Source: an uncultured Myxococcales bacterium (lineage in GTDB: Bacteria > Myxococcota_A > Polyangia > Nannocystales > Nannocystaceae). Taken from it: a stretch of 64,000 nucleotides of DNA. The notes under the pieces are model-generated. The model saw only the letters and a list, made by a program, of their open reading frames with translations, was not told the DNA's origin and did not search any database. Numbering within the stretch: the stretch's first letter is position 1; every line of letters starts with the position of its first letter. Below are positions 52,824 to 61,184 of the stretch, one piece after another. The position numbers and the translations under genes are program-made. The stretch is taken from positions 1 through 64,000 of the forward strand of contig CADEGN010000006.1 of the NCBI GenBank assembly GCA_902826865.1, read 5' to 3'.

Positions 52824-53423
52824 TCAGCGTAGCTGAGCGACGATGCTCTCGAGTGCTGTGAGACCGAACATGATCTTCTTCACGAACGAAGAATTGTGGG
52901 CGACGACGGTGAGTCGCGGGTGTTTCGACCAAAGCCTTCGTAGTCTTCGATCCAGCTCGAGTGCCTCGTCCATGGTTTCGATGCGCGTCGGGTTGCCGCC
53001 CTCGATCGAAGTTCCCCCGGCCGCGGCCGTCTCGAAGAAGATTACGGCATCATAGCGGGCCAGCTCTCGCTCCTCCGTGGTTCCGACCGCGTCGAAGTAG
53101 CCCTGCGAGTCGTGGGGCCAATAGGCAGCACCATCGATGGTGCCGCGGTCACACAGCAATATTCGATCGGGGTACAGCGCCGACTGAACGTCCTCAAGAT
53201 GGGTCTGCACGTGGAAGATCGCGCACTGGGCAGACTTGCGGGCGTGAAGCTCGGACGATCGAGGAAATCCTCCCGAGAACAGGAGTGTCGCCGCCTCGGG
53301 GACAACGACGACGCTTTCGCCGATCTCGCGGCGAAACAAGTCGGCCGCGGTGGTTTTCCCGCCGCCCGGGCCTCCGGTGAGGACGATGCGGCATCGTCCA
53401 TTGGGTACTGCAGGTGGTTCCAT
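52824..53423 (-). CDS. AAA_28-type ATPase
   Basis: A 199-residue P-loop NTPase. GGPGGGKTT near residues 17-25 is the Walker A motif; ILLCDRGTIDGAAYW in the middle and VVVPEAATLLFSGGFP are typical of the AAA_28/Ttd14-like family, which resembles small-molecule kinases. Function in bacteria is unknown; phosphoryl transfer on a nucleotide-like or lipid ligand is possible. The ATG at 53423 gives a standard N-terminus. It is 60 bp from the convergent ferritin-like gene. Confidence 0.85.
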   Translation of the reverse strand: MEPPAVPNGRCRIVLTGGPGGGKTTAADLFRREIGESVVVVPEAATLLFSGGFPRSSELHARKSAQCAIFHVQTHLEDVQSALYPDRILLCDRGTIDGAAYWPHDSQGYFDAVGTTEERELARYDAVIFFETAAAGGTSIEGGNPTRIETMDEALELDRRLRRLWSKHPRLTVVAHNSSFVKKIMFGLTALESIVAQLR

Positions 53424-53758
53424 TCGCCGAGCACCCTAGCAAATGGTGGCAGGCTGCGGCGATTTCGCCGTCAACCTCAGTGGCAAGATCCGCGACTTGA
53501 TCTTCCTCGCGGCGGTGCGGTCGAAATGCCGTGATCGTCTTGCTCCCTTGAACGTCCCGTCGCGATCGCCGTGGCCCTCCGGTTGAATCGGGGCGCGCCG
53601 CCATCGGTAAAGCGGGCGCGCGGGGCGCGGCGCTTCACCACGCAGAGGACCGTCGGTCATTGGTGGAGCGCCCTGCGTTGCGGCGGTCCCAATGCCCGTG
53701 GTGATCGTTCGATTGTCGCGTTCGTCTCCTCGAGGGTCCGCCGCACGAGGTCTCCATC
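53424..53758. other. Intergenic region without a supported gene
   Basis: A 335-bp gap between the divergent AAA_28 gene and the lipoprotein gene. Short open frames on both strands are Arg/Pro-rich shadows. It should hold both promoters; no clear -10/-35 pair was found. A Shine-Dalgarno for the lipoprotein lies at its right end. Confidence 0.5.
53747..53750 (+). promoter_or_regulatory. Ribosome binding site of the frameshifted lipoprotein gene
   Basis: GAGG lies 8 bases before the ATG at 53759. It supports translation starting at the lipoprotein signal peptide, rather than further down after the frame change. Confidence 0.55.
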
Positions 53759-55355
53759 ATGACGAAAGCGCGCCATATCGATTGCAGGCTTTGTCCTGTC
53801 CTCCTCGTCGCCATCACAGCGTCAGCCTGCGGGCCGGACCGGGGGGCATTTGCTGTCAACAGACGGTGGATCCAGCGGGGCCGATGCGCACTCGACCTCG
53901 AGCGCAAGCGAAGCAGAAACGACCGGCGACATGGTCACCGGGGACGCAACGACGGTGAGCCATTCAGACGACAGCTCCACCGGGGACGTTCCGGTTGTTC
54001 CGGAGGGTCCGTGGTGCGGCCGCACCGAGACTGAGGTGCGGATTCTCGAGGGGGCACCGTCAGGGGTCGCGCGGTTCGATTCGAGCGCCGGCCCCTTGGC
54101 CCATGCGGTGTGGTACGGCGAGACGTGGGTCCGGGCGGCCGCGTACGATGCTGAATCGGGTGCCTGGGGCGACACCGTCCTGCTGAGCGACGGCATCTCG
54201 GTCCACCCGTTTGGTCGGGCGGCTCCCGGCGGCGTTTCCGATTCCCTGGGCAACGCGTTCGTCATCCACGCGCTTTACAACGTAAAGGTCCGTGTCCTCG
54301 TCCATCGTCGCGATGTCGAAACTGGAGCCTGGGACCGGGCCGATCTCGACGGAACGTTTTCTCAACCTTTGCGCGTGGAGGTCAACTCGACCGATGACGG
54401 GCGCGCCGTTGCGCTGGTGGTCGACCTCGACGCCGCGCGGTACCCCATCTCTGCCCATTTCTACGACCCGATATCCGCTACGTGGTCGAAGCAGCATGCG
54501 CTTGGGACGTCGGAATACCCCGGGGTCAGTGTGCCTCTGAGCTGGCGCGTGGATCCAGCAACGGGCGACAGTGCCTACGTCATCGGCATGAACGCAACCG
54601 AAGCAACGCTCCTGCACCACAATGCCACCACCAACGAGTGGACGAGCGAGACGCTCGCCGACGTCGACTTCGCTACGCGCCCGGAGATCGTCGTGCTTCG
54701 GCCCGGCGAGTTTGCGCTGATGGTGCAGCAGAGCGACGAGTTGCTGGTGCGACGGTTCGTCCGCGGGGCATGGCAGGCCGGGGAAGTGATGGCTGCCAGC
54801 GCCTTCACGAACCCCGAGATCGCCGCCGCGCGCGACGGCCGGATCGCCGTTGGGTGGTTTGCCCCATCGTCCCGGCTGAAGCTGCGCGTGTTCGACCGCG
54901 GCATGGGATCCTGGTCGGCAGCCGAGGACATGAACCCCGAGCTCCAGACCGCGATGCAGGACTCCTCGGCCTCCGTCTTCTTGGCCCACGACGATGCCGG
55001 AGTCGGCGCGGCTTGGTCACAGATCGGAGTCGACGGAGAGGCCCGCAGCTACGCGCGACGCCGCGACAATAGCGGCGCGTGGGCGTCTTTGGGCCGGCTC
55101 GATGCGCCCGACGGAAAGCCCGCGAGCGTTTCGAGTCTTACCTCACTCGATGGCGGAGGCATGCAGGCCGTCTTCGCGCGTAGCCGCCTGTTCACGGACG
55201 CGCACTACTACGCCTGCGAGGTCCCGGGATCCGAATGGACGAATCCCACATTCATCGGCGACGACCTCTTCGCGACCCAAGAAGGACCCGACGGCGGGGT
55301 CATCGTCATCCGCGGCAAAGAGGGGGATGAGATGACCGCGCAGCTGTTTCACTAG
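53759..55355 (+). pseudogene. Lipoprotein gene with a frameshift in a G6 run
   Basis: Translation from the ATG at 53759 gives a good lipoprotein signal (MTKARHIDCRLCPVLLVAITASAC). Shortly after the Cys, this frame turns into Arg-rich nonsense. A second frame, open to 55355, begins at the same place with the expected Ser/Thr/Asp linker (LLSTDGGSSGADAHSTSS) and a 490-residue beta-rich body with propeller-like repeats (YDPISATWSKQHAL, RVFDRGMGSWSAAEDM). Removing one G from the run GGGGGG at 53841-53846 joins the two as CGPDRGHLLSTDGG. So either the run was miscounted, or the gene is off in this cell and could switch by slippage. If it is a sequencing error, this is an ordinary CDS of 532 residues. 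Confidence 0.8.
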
Positions 55356-55399
55356 TGTGGTGAGTCAGAGGCCATCCCTGGGTTGATCCGAACGATCGG

Positions 55400-56371
55400 C
55401 TACCAGACGTAACCGACCACGCCCTCGTCGAGCAACCCATAGTTTGCGAGGGCGGAAGCGTGTTCGGCGGCGCTGTTGGTGAAGAAATGGTCGCCGCTAC
55501 TCGGATTGAAGGAACGGTAGAGCGCGGTTGACCCAGGCAACCCCGACGTGCCGATGTAACCGAGCACGCCTTCGTTGTAGGGCAGCCCTTCACAACCCGG
55601 GTCGGTCGTGTAGTGGTGAAATCCACTCGCTTGGAAGCAACGATAAAAGGCCGTGGTCCCGACCTGGCTGGCGGCGTAGAGCCGGAAGAACGGTGAGGCC
55701 TCCTGCTGATAGCCGCAACAGAACCCTTCATTGGGATCGACCGAATAGAAGTGCTCGCCACGGCTCGGATGCCACCAGCGCGTGATCTCGACTTGGCAGG
55801 CGGCGACTCCATCGTCAACAGCCCCGTCGCAGTCGTCATCGACGATATTGCAGGTCTCGTCCTGCGGTTGTGGGGCATCGCATCCGGTCCAGCCGCCGGA
55901 CGTGCACACCTCGATGCCGGTGCCACACGCGTTGACGCAGGCCTGCGCGAGATCCTCGTCGGTAACACCGTCACAGTCGTCGTCGACGCCGTTGCACTGC
56001 TCTTCCGTGGGCGCAGCCGGAATACACGGGTTAGGGACCCCACCCACGCACGCGACGACAGTCGCTGCGCAGACCCCCGCACCGCAGGAGAGATCAGGCA
56101 GGCCGTTGTCGACCATACCGTCGTCATCATCGTCGAGCCCGTTACAAACCTCGTCCGCAGGTCCGTCCCCACTTGTGTCAACCGCGGACGACGATCCCTC
56201 GCCGTCGAGCGCTGTCCCAGTGTCCTGCCCGCCCTCCGACGACACGCCGGTCTCACTACCGCCGAGTGTCGCGATCCCAGAGCCACCTGTGGTTTCGACG
56301 CTCGCGACGCAGCTCCATGGCAACGCGATCGTCCAAACGACCCGCTGCAACCGCGCCGGTAGTTGCCCCAT
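55400..56371 (-). CDS. MopE-type repeat and DUF5648 surface lipoprotein
   Basis: A 323-residue predicted lipoprotein (MGQLPARLQRVVWTIALPWSC). The linker is Ser/Gly/Thr-rich; then come three calcium-type MopE repeats with CNGLDDDDDGMVD, CNGVDDDCDGVTDE and CNIVDDDCDGAVDD, separated by Cys-rich spacers. The C-terminal ~130 residues (RWWHPSRGEHFYSVDPNEGF ... FYRCFQASGFHHYTTDPGCE) match the DUF5648 beta-repeat domain often attached to secreted hydrolases and adhesins. Probably a surface binding protein. Met1 of a longer frame at 56410 is less likely. Confidence 0.85.
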   Translation of the reverse strand: MGQLPARLQRVVWTIALPWSCVASVETTGGSGIATLGGSETGVSSEGGQDTGTALDGEGSSSAVDTSGDGPADEVCNGLDDDDDGMVDNGLPDLSCGAGVCAATVVACVGGVPNPCIPAAPTEEQCNGVDDDCDGVTDEDLAQACVNACGTGIEVCTSGGWTGCDAPQPQDETCNIVDDDCDGAVDDGVAACQVEITRWWHPSRGEHFYSVDPNEGFCCGYQQEASPFFRLYAASQVGTTAFYRCFQASGFHHYTTDPGCEGLPYNEGVLGYIGTSGLPGSTALYRSFNPSSGDHFFTNSAAEHASALANYGLLDEGVVGYVW

Positions 56372-56518
56372 TGCAGTCCAATCGTAGACGGCCACCAATG
56401 CGGCAGGCAAGGACCAACGGTGGTGGGGTAGGACGCGGCCTGATGACGTCGTTTTCGATCTTTTGCGCAGCGGCCATGGGGCCTCGGCGCCTGGCCGCTT
56501 CGCTCGCAGCCAGGAGGG

Positions 56519-57991
56519 TCACTGTCCAAAGCCGGCCCGACGCTCCCACCCCTTCTTGATGCCCTCGGCGAGCATCTCGTCGGCAATCTTCATCGCCGCG
56601 GCCTCGTTTGGGGCGAGCCGCACCTCGCGCTGAAGCGGGTCTTTGCGACCTGCGCTGAAATCGGTGAACTGCACGACGTAGGCCGGGTACCCGAGCGCCC
56701 GATCGATCTCGTGCTTGTTGGTCTTCCACACGATCAGCTTCCGCACCGCAACTTCACCCTTGGCCGCCTTGGTGTAGACCTCGCGCCGAACGATCTCACT
56801 TTGCGGCAACACCAGGCGATCGGCGTGTCTGTCGATCCCAGCCACCAAACACCGCTCTTGCACTTGCGCCACGCGGACATCGACGGGATCGACGCGCTTG
56901 TCGTCACGCACGCGCAGTAACACCGGGTGCAAGATGCTAACACCGGGAAGCTCGCAGACGCGACGCCAGGCACCGCCTTGCCACTCGAGGATCATGCGAG
57001 AAATAGGGTCGCCGCTTGAATCCTCGCTTTGGATGTCGGTGACCTTGATCTCGACGACGAGCTCGGGGCGCACGTAGCGGTACAGGGCGCCGCGGTTGTT
57101 GGCGTAGCGGTAATTCGACTCGGCGTGCTGCGCCGAAAGCAAAGGCATGAGCGCCAGGCGTTGCTCGGTTGGCATGTTTCCGCACGACCCGATGACCTGC
57201 ATCTGGCCGTCCTCGCGCATCAGGCCCAGCAGCAGCGAGCCGACGCGATCGGGCCCCTCCGACGACGCGGTGTAGCCGAGGACTGCGGCGTCGATCGAGA
57301 TCGCCGGCTTGGCCTTGTAGATCGACTCGTCGCTGCCGCGGATCACAAGGCCTTCGCCCTTGCCGCCCTCGACCCATTCGGCGAAAAGCGCGGCCACGGC
57401 TTCGCCCCCGCTCACGACTTCGGTCTTCACGGCGCGCACCCGCTTGCCGCCCTCGAACAGCCGCGAGAGCGAAGCAAGACGTTCCGCATAGGCGGCGGCT
57501 TGCTCGGGACCATCGGCCGCGCCACCGCGCAACGAATCGAACGCCGCGAACGCCATGCGCTCGACTGCGGCCTTTTCCTCGCCACCCATCGCGTTCGCGA
57601 GATCGCCCACGCGAGGGCGGCCGCCTGTGCGCGCGGCATAGAGCTCGCCAGTCACGACGGTCCGCGCATGCGCCCGCGCGACCAAGGCACGCGCCTCGGC
57701 CAGCAACGGAAGGTTGCCCGACACCACGCGCCCCGAAGGCGCGGTGAGGAAAACGTCGCCGCCATCGAATATGAGAAACCACAACTCGCCGTCGACCTTG
57801 GGCGACACTCGCAGGGGACCCGCCGGCAATGACGTCAGCAGCTCGTCCTTCACGAGGGCGCGGTAGCGGCTCGCCACGCCGCGCTTGTAGCCGCGCAACA
57901 TCGTGACGAGCTCAGTGTCGAGCAAACTGCCGGCGGGGGAGTGCAGGCCTTGGCCGAGCGCGCGGGCCCCTTCGGTCGAAAACAAACTCAT
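56519..57991 (-). CDS. ATP-dependent polynucleotide ligase
   Basis: A 490-residue covalent nucleotidyltransferase. Motif I SPKVDGELW has the adenylated Lys65 (the usual last Arg of KxDGxR is Leu70); motif III TGELYA has Glu116, IIIa FAAFDS is at 148-153, IV EGLVIR at 213-218, and V IYKAKP at 224-229. The next domain (VGSLLLGLMREDGQMQVIGSCG) fits the OB fold, and a further ~130-residue domain follows. This is a DNA or RNA ligase, not the NAD-dependent type; no Ku or LigD partner is present. It is the last gene of a three-gene operon; its ATG overlaps the stop of the middle gene (57988-57991). The two partner proteins are of unknown family. Confidence 0.88.
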   Translation of the reverse strand: MSLFSTEGARALGQGLHSPAGSLLDTELVTMLRGYKRGVASRYRALVKDELLTSLPAGPLRVSPKVDGELWFLIFDGGDVFLTAPSGRVVSGNLPLLAEARALVARAHARTVVTGELYAARTGGRPRVGDLANAMGGEEKAAVERMAFAAFDSLRGGAADGPEQAAAYAERLASLSRLFEGGKRVRAVKTEVVSGGEAVAALFAEWVEGGKGEGLVIRGSDESIYKAKPAISIDAAVLGYTASSEGPDRVGSLLLGLMREDGQMQVIGSCGNMPTEQRLALMPLLSAQHAESNYRYANNRGALYRYVRPELVVEIKVTDIQSEDSSGDPISRMILEWQGGAWRRVCELPGVSILHPVLLRVRDDKRVDPVDVRVAQVQERCLVAGIDRHADRLVLPQSEIVRREVYTKAAKGEVAVRKLIVWKTNKHEIDRALGYPAYVVQFTDFSAGRKDPLQREVRLAPNEAAAMKIADEMLAEGIKKGWERRAGFGQ

Positions 57992-58680
57992 GTCGGCACC
58001 CTCAGCTCAAGGTTCGAGAGGTGAAGCAAGAGTTGATAGCGGGCGCCGTCGACCCTCCCCTCAAGAAAGCCGCGGTATGGCGTGCCGTTCTCTTGAAACA
58101 CAAGTGGATCACGGCCACGCGCCCCCGCTCCTAGCATGGCGAGCACGCCTTCGTCGGCGAGTTGCTTGGCCATCGCATAGAGGAAATCGTAGGTGAGCCC
58201 GTCAACATGGCGGATCGCGACCGTGCGGCGAAATGCGAACTTCGCGATGGCTTCGGGTTTGGCGATCTTCTTGCCGGCGATGCGGACCGCGTCGACCTCG
58301 TTGATGTTCCCCGGCGTATCAGCGGCCGGTTTGCGATCGCGTTCGGTGCCGTCGGGGCCGATGAGCACATCGACGACCTGCGGGGAGACGTGCATGACGT
58401 TACCGTCGGCCGACAGGTACACCGGGGTGGTGTCACCGATGAGCCGCCCGACCTGCTCGAGATCGATCTCAGGGTCGCCATCGATGATGGCTTGCGCGAG
58501 TTGGTCACCATGGGCGGCGAGCAACGGCGCGTGCAGACCCGGCTCGGTCGCAGCGAGGTAGCGCTGAAACACGACGGTCTTGCCCGGGACGCCGAGCTTG
58601 GGGCTTGGGATCTCGGGGATCGACTCGATCGCGATCGTGGCATCGCGACTGGCCTCGTTCATCAGGTGGATCTTACGCAT
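57988..58680 (-). CDS. Hypothetical protein, ligase operon (middle gene)
   Basis: A 230-residue soluble protein that I do not recognise. Its N-terminal half includes PVYLSADGNVMHVSPQVVDVLIGPDGTERDR, its C-terminal half KIAKPEAIAKFAFRRTVAIRHVDGLTYDFLYAMAKQLADEG and a beta-rich end (FLEGRVDGARYQLLLHLSNLEL). No nuclease, kinase or NTPase motif is visible. The stop overlaps the ligase ATG by 4 bases, so it is translated with the ligase; it starts 24 bp after the first gene of the operon. A substrate-recognition or end-processing role is possible by context only. Confidence 0.75.
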   Translation of the reverse strand: MRKIHLMNEASRDATIAIESIPEIPSPKLGVPGKTVVFQRYLAATEPGLHAPLLAAHGDQLAQAIIDGDPEIDLEQVGRLIGDTTPVYLSADGNVMHVSPQVVDVLIGPDGTERDRKPAADTPGNINEVDAVRIAGKKIAKPEAIAKFAFRRTVAIRHVDGLTYDFLYAMAKQLADEGVLAMLGAGARGRDPLVFQENGTPYRGFLEGRVDGARYQLLLHLSNLELRVPT

Positions 58681-58704
58681 GGTGAACTCCGCGGCGTCTC
58701 GCGA

Positions 58705-59307
58705 TCAGAACATCTCGAAGTCGAGATCGTCGTCGTCTTCGGGCGTGTCGAAGGTGGCTGTTGCGGGCAGTTCGAGCGCAGCCCACGACGAGACGGCTGG
58801 GCGCCCCACCAACGCGAAGTACCCGGTGTCGTTGGCAATGAGGATCGCGGTCTCGGCCTGAAAGTCCGGGCGGTAGTTGAACGTGAAACGAAACGCCGCG
58901 CCCCCACGCAGAAGCTCGGCGAGCCCGGGATCGAGTTGCTCCGGCTCGAGGACGTAGACCGTGCGCACCGCGAGATCGAGCACCTCCTCGGCGGCGATCG
59001 GGCCTTGCAAAGCCTGGGCAACACCGAGCGTCGACGGCACCTGCGACAGTGCGTTGCCCGCCTTGTCGAGCCCGACCAGCTCGCGATTAGGAATCCACGT
59101 GCCAACTTCGTCGAAGTAGCCTTGCGCCGTCATGCCAGCGCGGACGATCAATGCACCGTCCCGCGTGAGCTCGGCGCGTTGGCAGCGGCCGCCCTCGGGG
59201 TCGAGCGGTCGCCGCTCGCGGCGGCCGTAGAGCTTGGTGCGATCGAGCTTGTCCATCGCAAAGCTGGACTCGACTCCACCGAGCGTGACGACGATCGACT
59301 TGGCCAC
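58705..59307 (-). CDS. Hypothetical protein, ligase operon (first gene)
   Basis: A 200-residue protein, first of the ligase operon. It starts MAKSIVVTLGGVESSFAMDKLDRTKLYGRR and has conserved-looking patches (GRCQRAELTRDGALIVRAGMTAQGYFDEVG, VPSTLGVAQ, FRFTFNYRPDFQAETAILIANDTG) before a very acidic tail (TPEDDDDLDFEMF). It is neither exported nor membrane-bound. The acidic C-terminus could mimic DNA or bind a partner. No known family. Confidence 0.75.
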   Translation of the reverse strand: MAKSIVVTLGGVESSFAMDKLDRTKLYGRRERRPLDPEGGRCQRAELTRDGALIVRAGMTAQGYFDEVGTWIPNRELVGLDKAGNALSQVPSTLGVAQALQGPIAAEEVLDLAVRTVYVLEPEQLDPGLAELLRGGAAFRFTFNYRPDFQAETAILIANDTGYFALVGRPAVSSWAALELPATATFDTPEDDDDLDFEMF

Positions 59308-59598
59308 GCGGCATCTTGGGCCGAGCTTTTCGCGTCGGTCAAGAACGCTCGCATCGGGCGACGTGACGAACCGCAGTCACTCCAGCGGTCTGTACACAGC
59401 GGCAATGACCGACGCCACGTTGGGTGATAGCGCTCACGCGTCAATCTTTGCGGGACAGTGCACCCATGCGCGTTTCGGCGCATCTATTGGGCGGGCGCCC
59501 GCGAGGCGTACCCGAGCGAGAGTCACGGGCGGCCGAGGAAGGCGGGCGGCCTTACCTTGCCGCCAGCAGCGAGACCTCTGGCAGACAACTCCCGCGAC

Positions 59599-60225
59599 TC
59601 ACGCGTACGAGCGCCGTTTCGTATCGAGGACGAACGGATACCCGTTCTCATCCAAGAGATCGAGAAATTCGTTTAGCCCCTCGTCGCTGTTTCTCACCAG
59701 CCGATACTCGGCATCCGAGATCAGGTGCACGACAAGCGTTCGCACCCGGTGATCTTCGAGGGCCAGCTGATCGAATAGTTGCCGGTCAGTCCCATTGATC
59801 GATGGCAACAAAAGAAACGTCTTGAACTTGCCGAAGCTCAGCGGTGGCCTTGGCATCGGCACGGTGTGACCGTGGCCGAACCACGTCTTGTCTACAAAGG
59901 GCAGATTCGCCAACCAGCGAAGGTTTGCGAAATACTCGGAGTTCAAGTCGCGTACGTACCAGATCAACTCCGCCGCCAGCGACTCGTCGCCGTCCACGTT
60001 CGGACTTCGGTGCATGAGGCGGTCGCTCATCCCCGAAGTGACGAGCTGATAGCCTTCGTCGTCGTCAGACTCGTCATCGCACTCTTCGATGAAGTTGCGA
60101 CCGAACGCGTAGATGTCCACCGGGTGGGTGGTAGAGGGGTCTTTGTCGAGGTACTCGTCATCCCCCAACTCAGACCTCATGGCGGCAAGTCTGGCTTTGG
60201 CGCTGTTGCGTTTCACCGTTCGCAA
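59599..60225 (-). CDS. SUFU (suppressor of fused)-domain protein
   Basis: A 208-residue protein with an acidic insertion (EECDDESDDDEGYQL). WFGHGHTVPMPRPPLS, FKTFLLLPSINGTD and RVRTLVVHLISDAEYRLVRN ... GLNEFLDLL match the SUFU domain. In bacteria, this fold is best known as an immunity protein against polymorphic toxins. No toxin gene is adjacent: the neighbours are the ligase operon and a lipoprotein, so this may be an orphan immunity gene or have another role. The gene has one possible ATG at 60225; the first 30 residues are Arg/Lys-rich. Confidence 0.8.
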   Translation of the reverse strand: MRTVKRNSAKARLAAMRSELGDDEYLDKDPSTTHPVDIYAFGRNFIEECDDESDDDEGYQLVTSGMSDRLMHRSPNVDGDESLAAELIWYVRDLNSEYFANLRWLANLPFVDKTWFGHGHTVPMPRPPLSFGKFKTFLLLPSINGTDRQLFDQLALEDHRVRTLVVHLISDAEYRLVRNSDEGLNEFLDLLDENGYPFVLDTKRRSYA

Positions 60226-60404
60226 GTCCTCTCACGGCTGCGTGTCCCCGCATACCACGCGAACAGCCGTCGATTGATCCGCATGCGGGCGCAGTTTGCT
60301 GCACGGAAGTATGCGCGAATGCCCAAGTAAGCGGTGCGGCCCAGGGTGCAAGCCTGCACCGACCGCCGGCGGGAAACAACACGAGCGGGAAACGAGGGAT
60401 CTCG

Positions 60405-61184
60405 ATGACAGCGAAAATTGTGCTCACCTTGGCGATCGGCATCGGTGGATGCGCGGTGGAACGCGGCGACGACACCGAACCAGGAGACGGGATTTCGCCG
60501 CGTAGCTGGGAATGCGCGGGCCAGGACACGCAGGTCCGTTGCGAGCTCGCGAGCTCCGGCGAAACGGACGATCCGGCCGCATATGCCTGCGATGCAGGCG
60601 ATGAGGGGGCATTGTGCCCGCCCGGCACCATGACGGCCGAAATCGCTGAGTTCGTCGAGGATCTCGACGCCGTTGACGACTTCGCGGACCTGCCCTGGGC
60701 GTGTCTTCGCACCGGCGCCAACCAGCGCCACTGCGTCAAGGAACTCGCCCTCACCACACCAACCCCAGGGCCTCGACCGGGCGACGAGCCCGGACCCGCG
60801 GACGAGCCCGGACCGTCGGCGCCCGAGTCGGTCCCAGAGCCAGAGGTGCCGGGGGATTGCAACCCACTTTCGTGGGAACCCTACTTCTGCCAGCTCGCCA
60901 CGGCCCGCTACCGAGAACATGGCGTCAACATCACCTTCCCTTGTGGAATCTTTGACGCGCTGGCGACCTTCGAGTCCACGCTCCCTGGCGTGCCCACCGT
61001 CGTAAATGGCGATGAGACGCTTCCGAGCTGCCACGACGGGGAGTGGGGGATGCGTGATCAGGCATGGCTCGATGCTGTCGGCCATGGCTGCCTCACGCTC
61101 AGAGATCCTATCTTGGCGATGTGCCAACAAGCGGCGAACTACGCGCCCGAAAGTGGCGCCTGCCGTGCCACCGGTGCGTGGTAA
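60405..61184 (+). CDS. Cys-rich lipoprotein
   Basis: A 259-residue predicted lipoprotein (MTAKIVLTLAIGIGGC). It is Cys-rich, with a Pro/Gly/Glu-rich spacer (GPRPGDEPGPADEPGPS) in the middle. No domain is recognised. The downstream DUF1111 gene overlaps its end by about 11 bases, so the two are probably cotranscribed; the cysteine content and partner fit an exported oxidative or electron-transfer pair, but this is inference. Confidence 0.75.
   Translation: MTAKIVLTLAIGIGGCAVERGDDTEPGDGISPRSWECAGQDTQVRCELASSGETDDPAAYACDAGDEGALCPPGTMTAEIAEFVEDLDAVDDFADLPWACLRTGANQRHCVKELALTTPTPGPRPGDEPGPADEPGPSAPESVPEPEVPGDCNPLSWEPYFCQLATARYREHGVNITFPCGIFDALATFESTLPGVPTVVNGDETLPSCHDGEWGMRDQAWLDAVGHGCLTLRDPILAMCQQAANYAPESGACRATGAW

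Noticed and set aside
53436-53660. Short minus-strand open frame before the AAA_28 gene
   Set aside because: Composition is Arg/Pro-rich, no relatives or start signal are apparent, and it falls in the promoter region between divergent genes.
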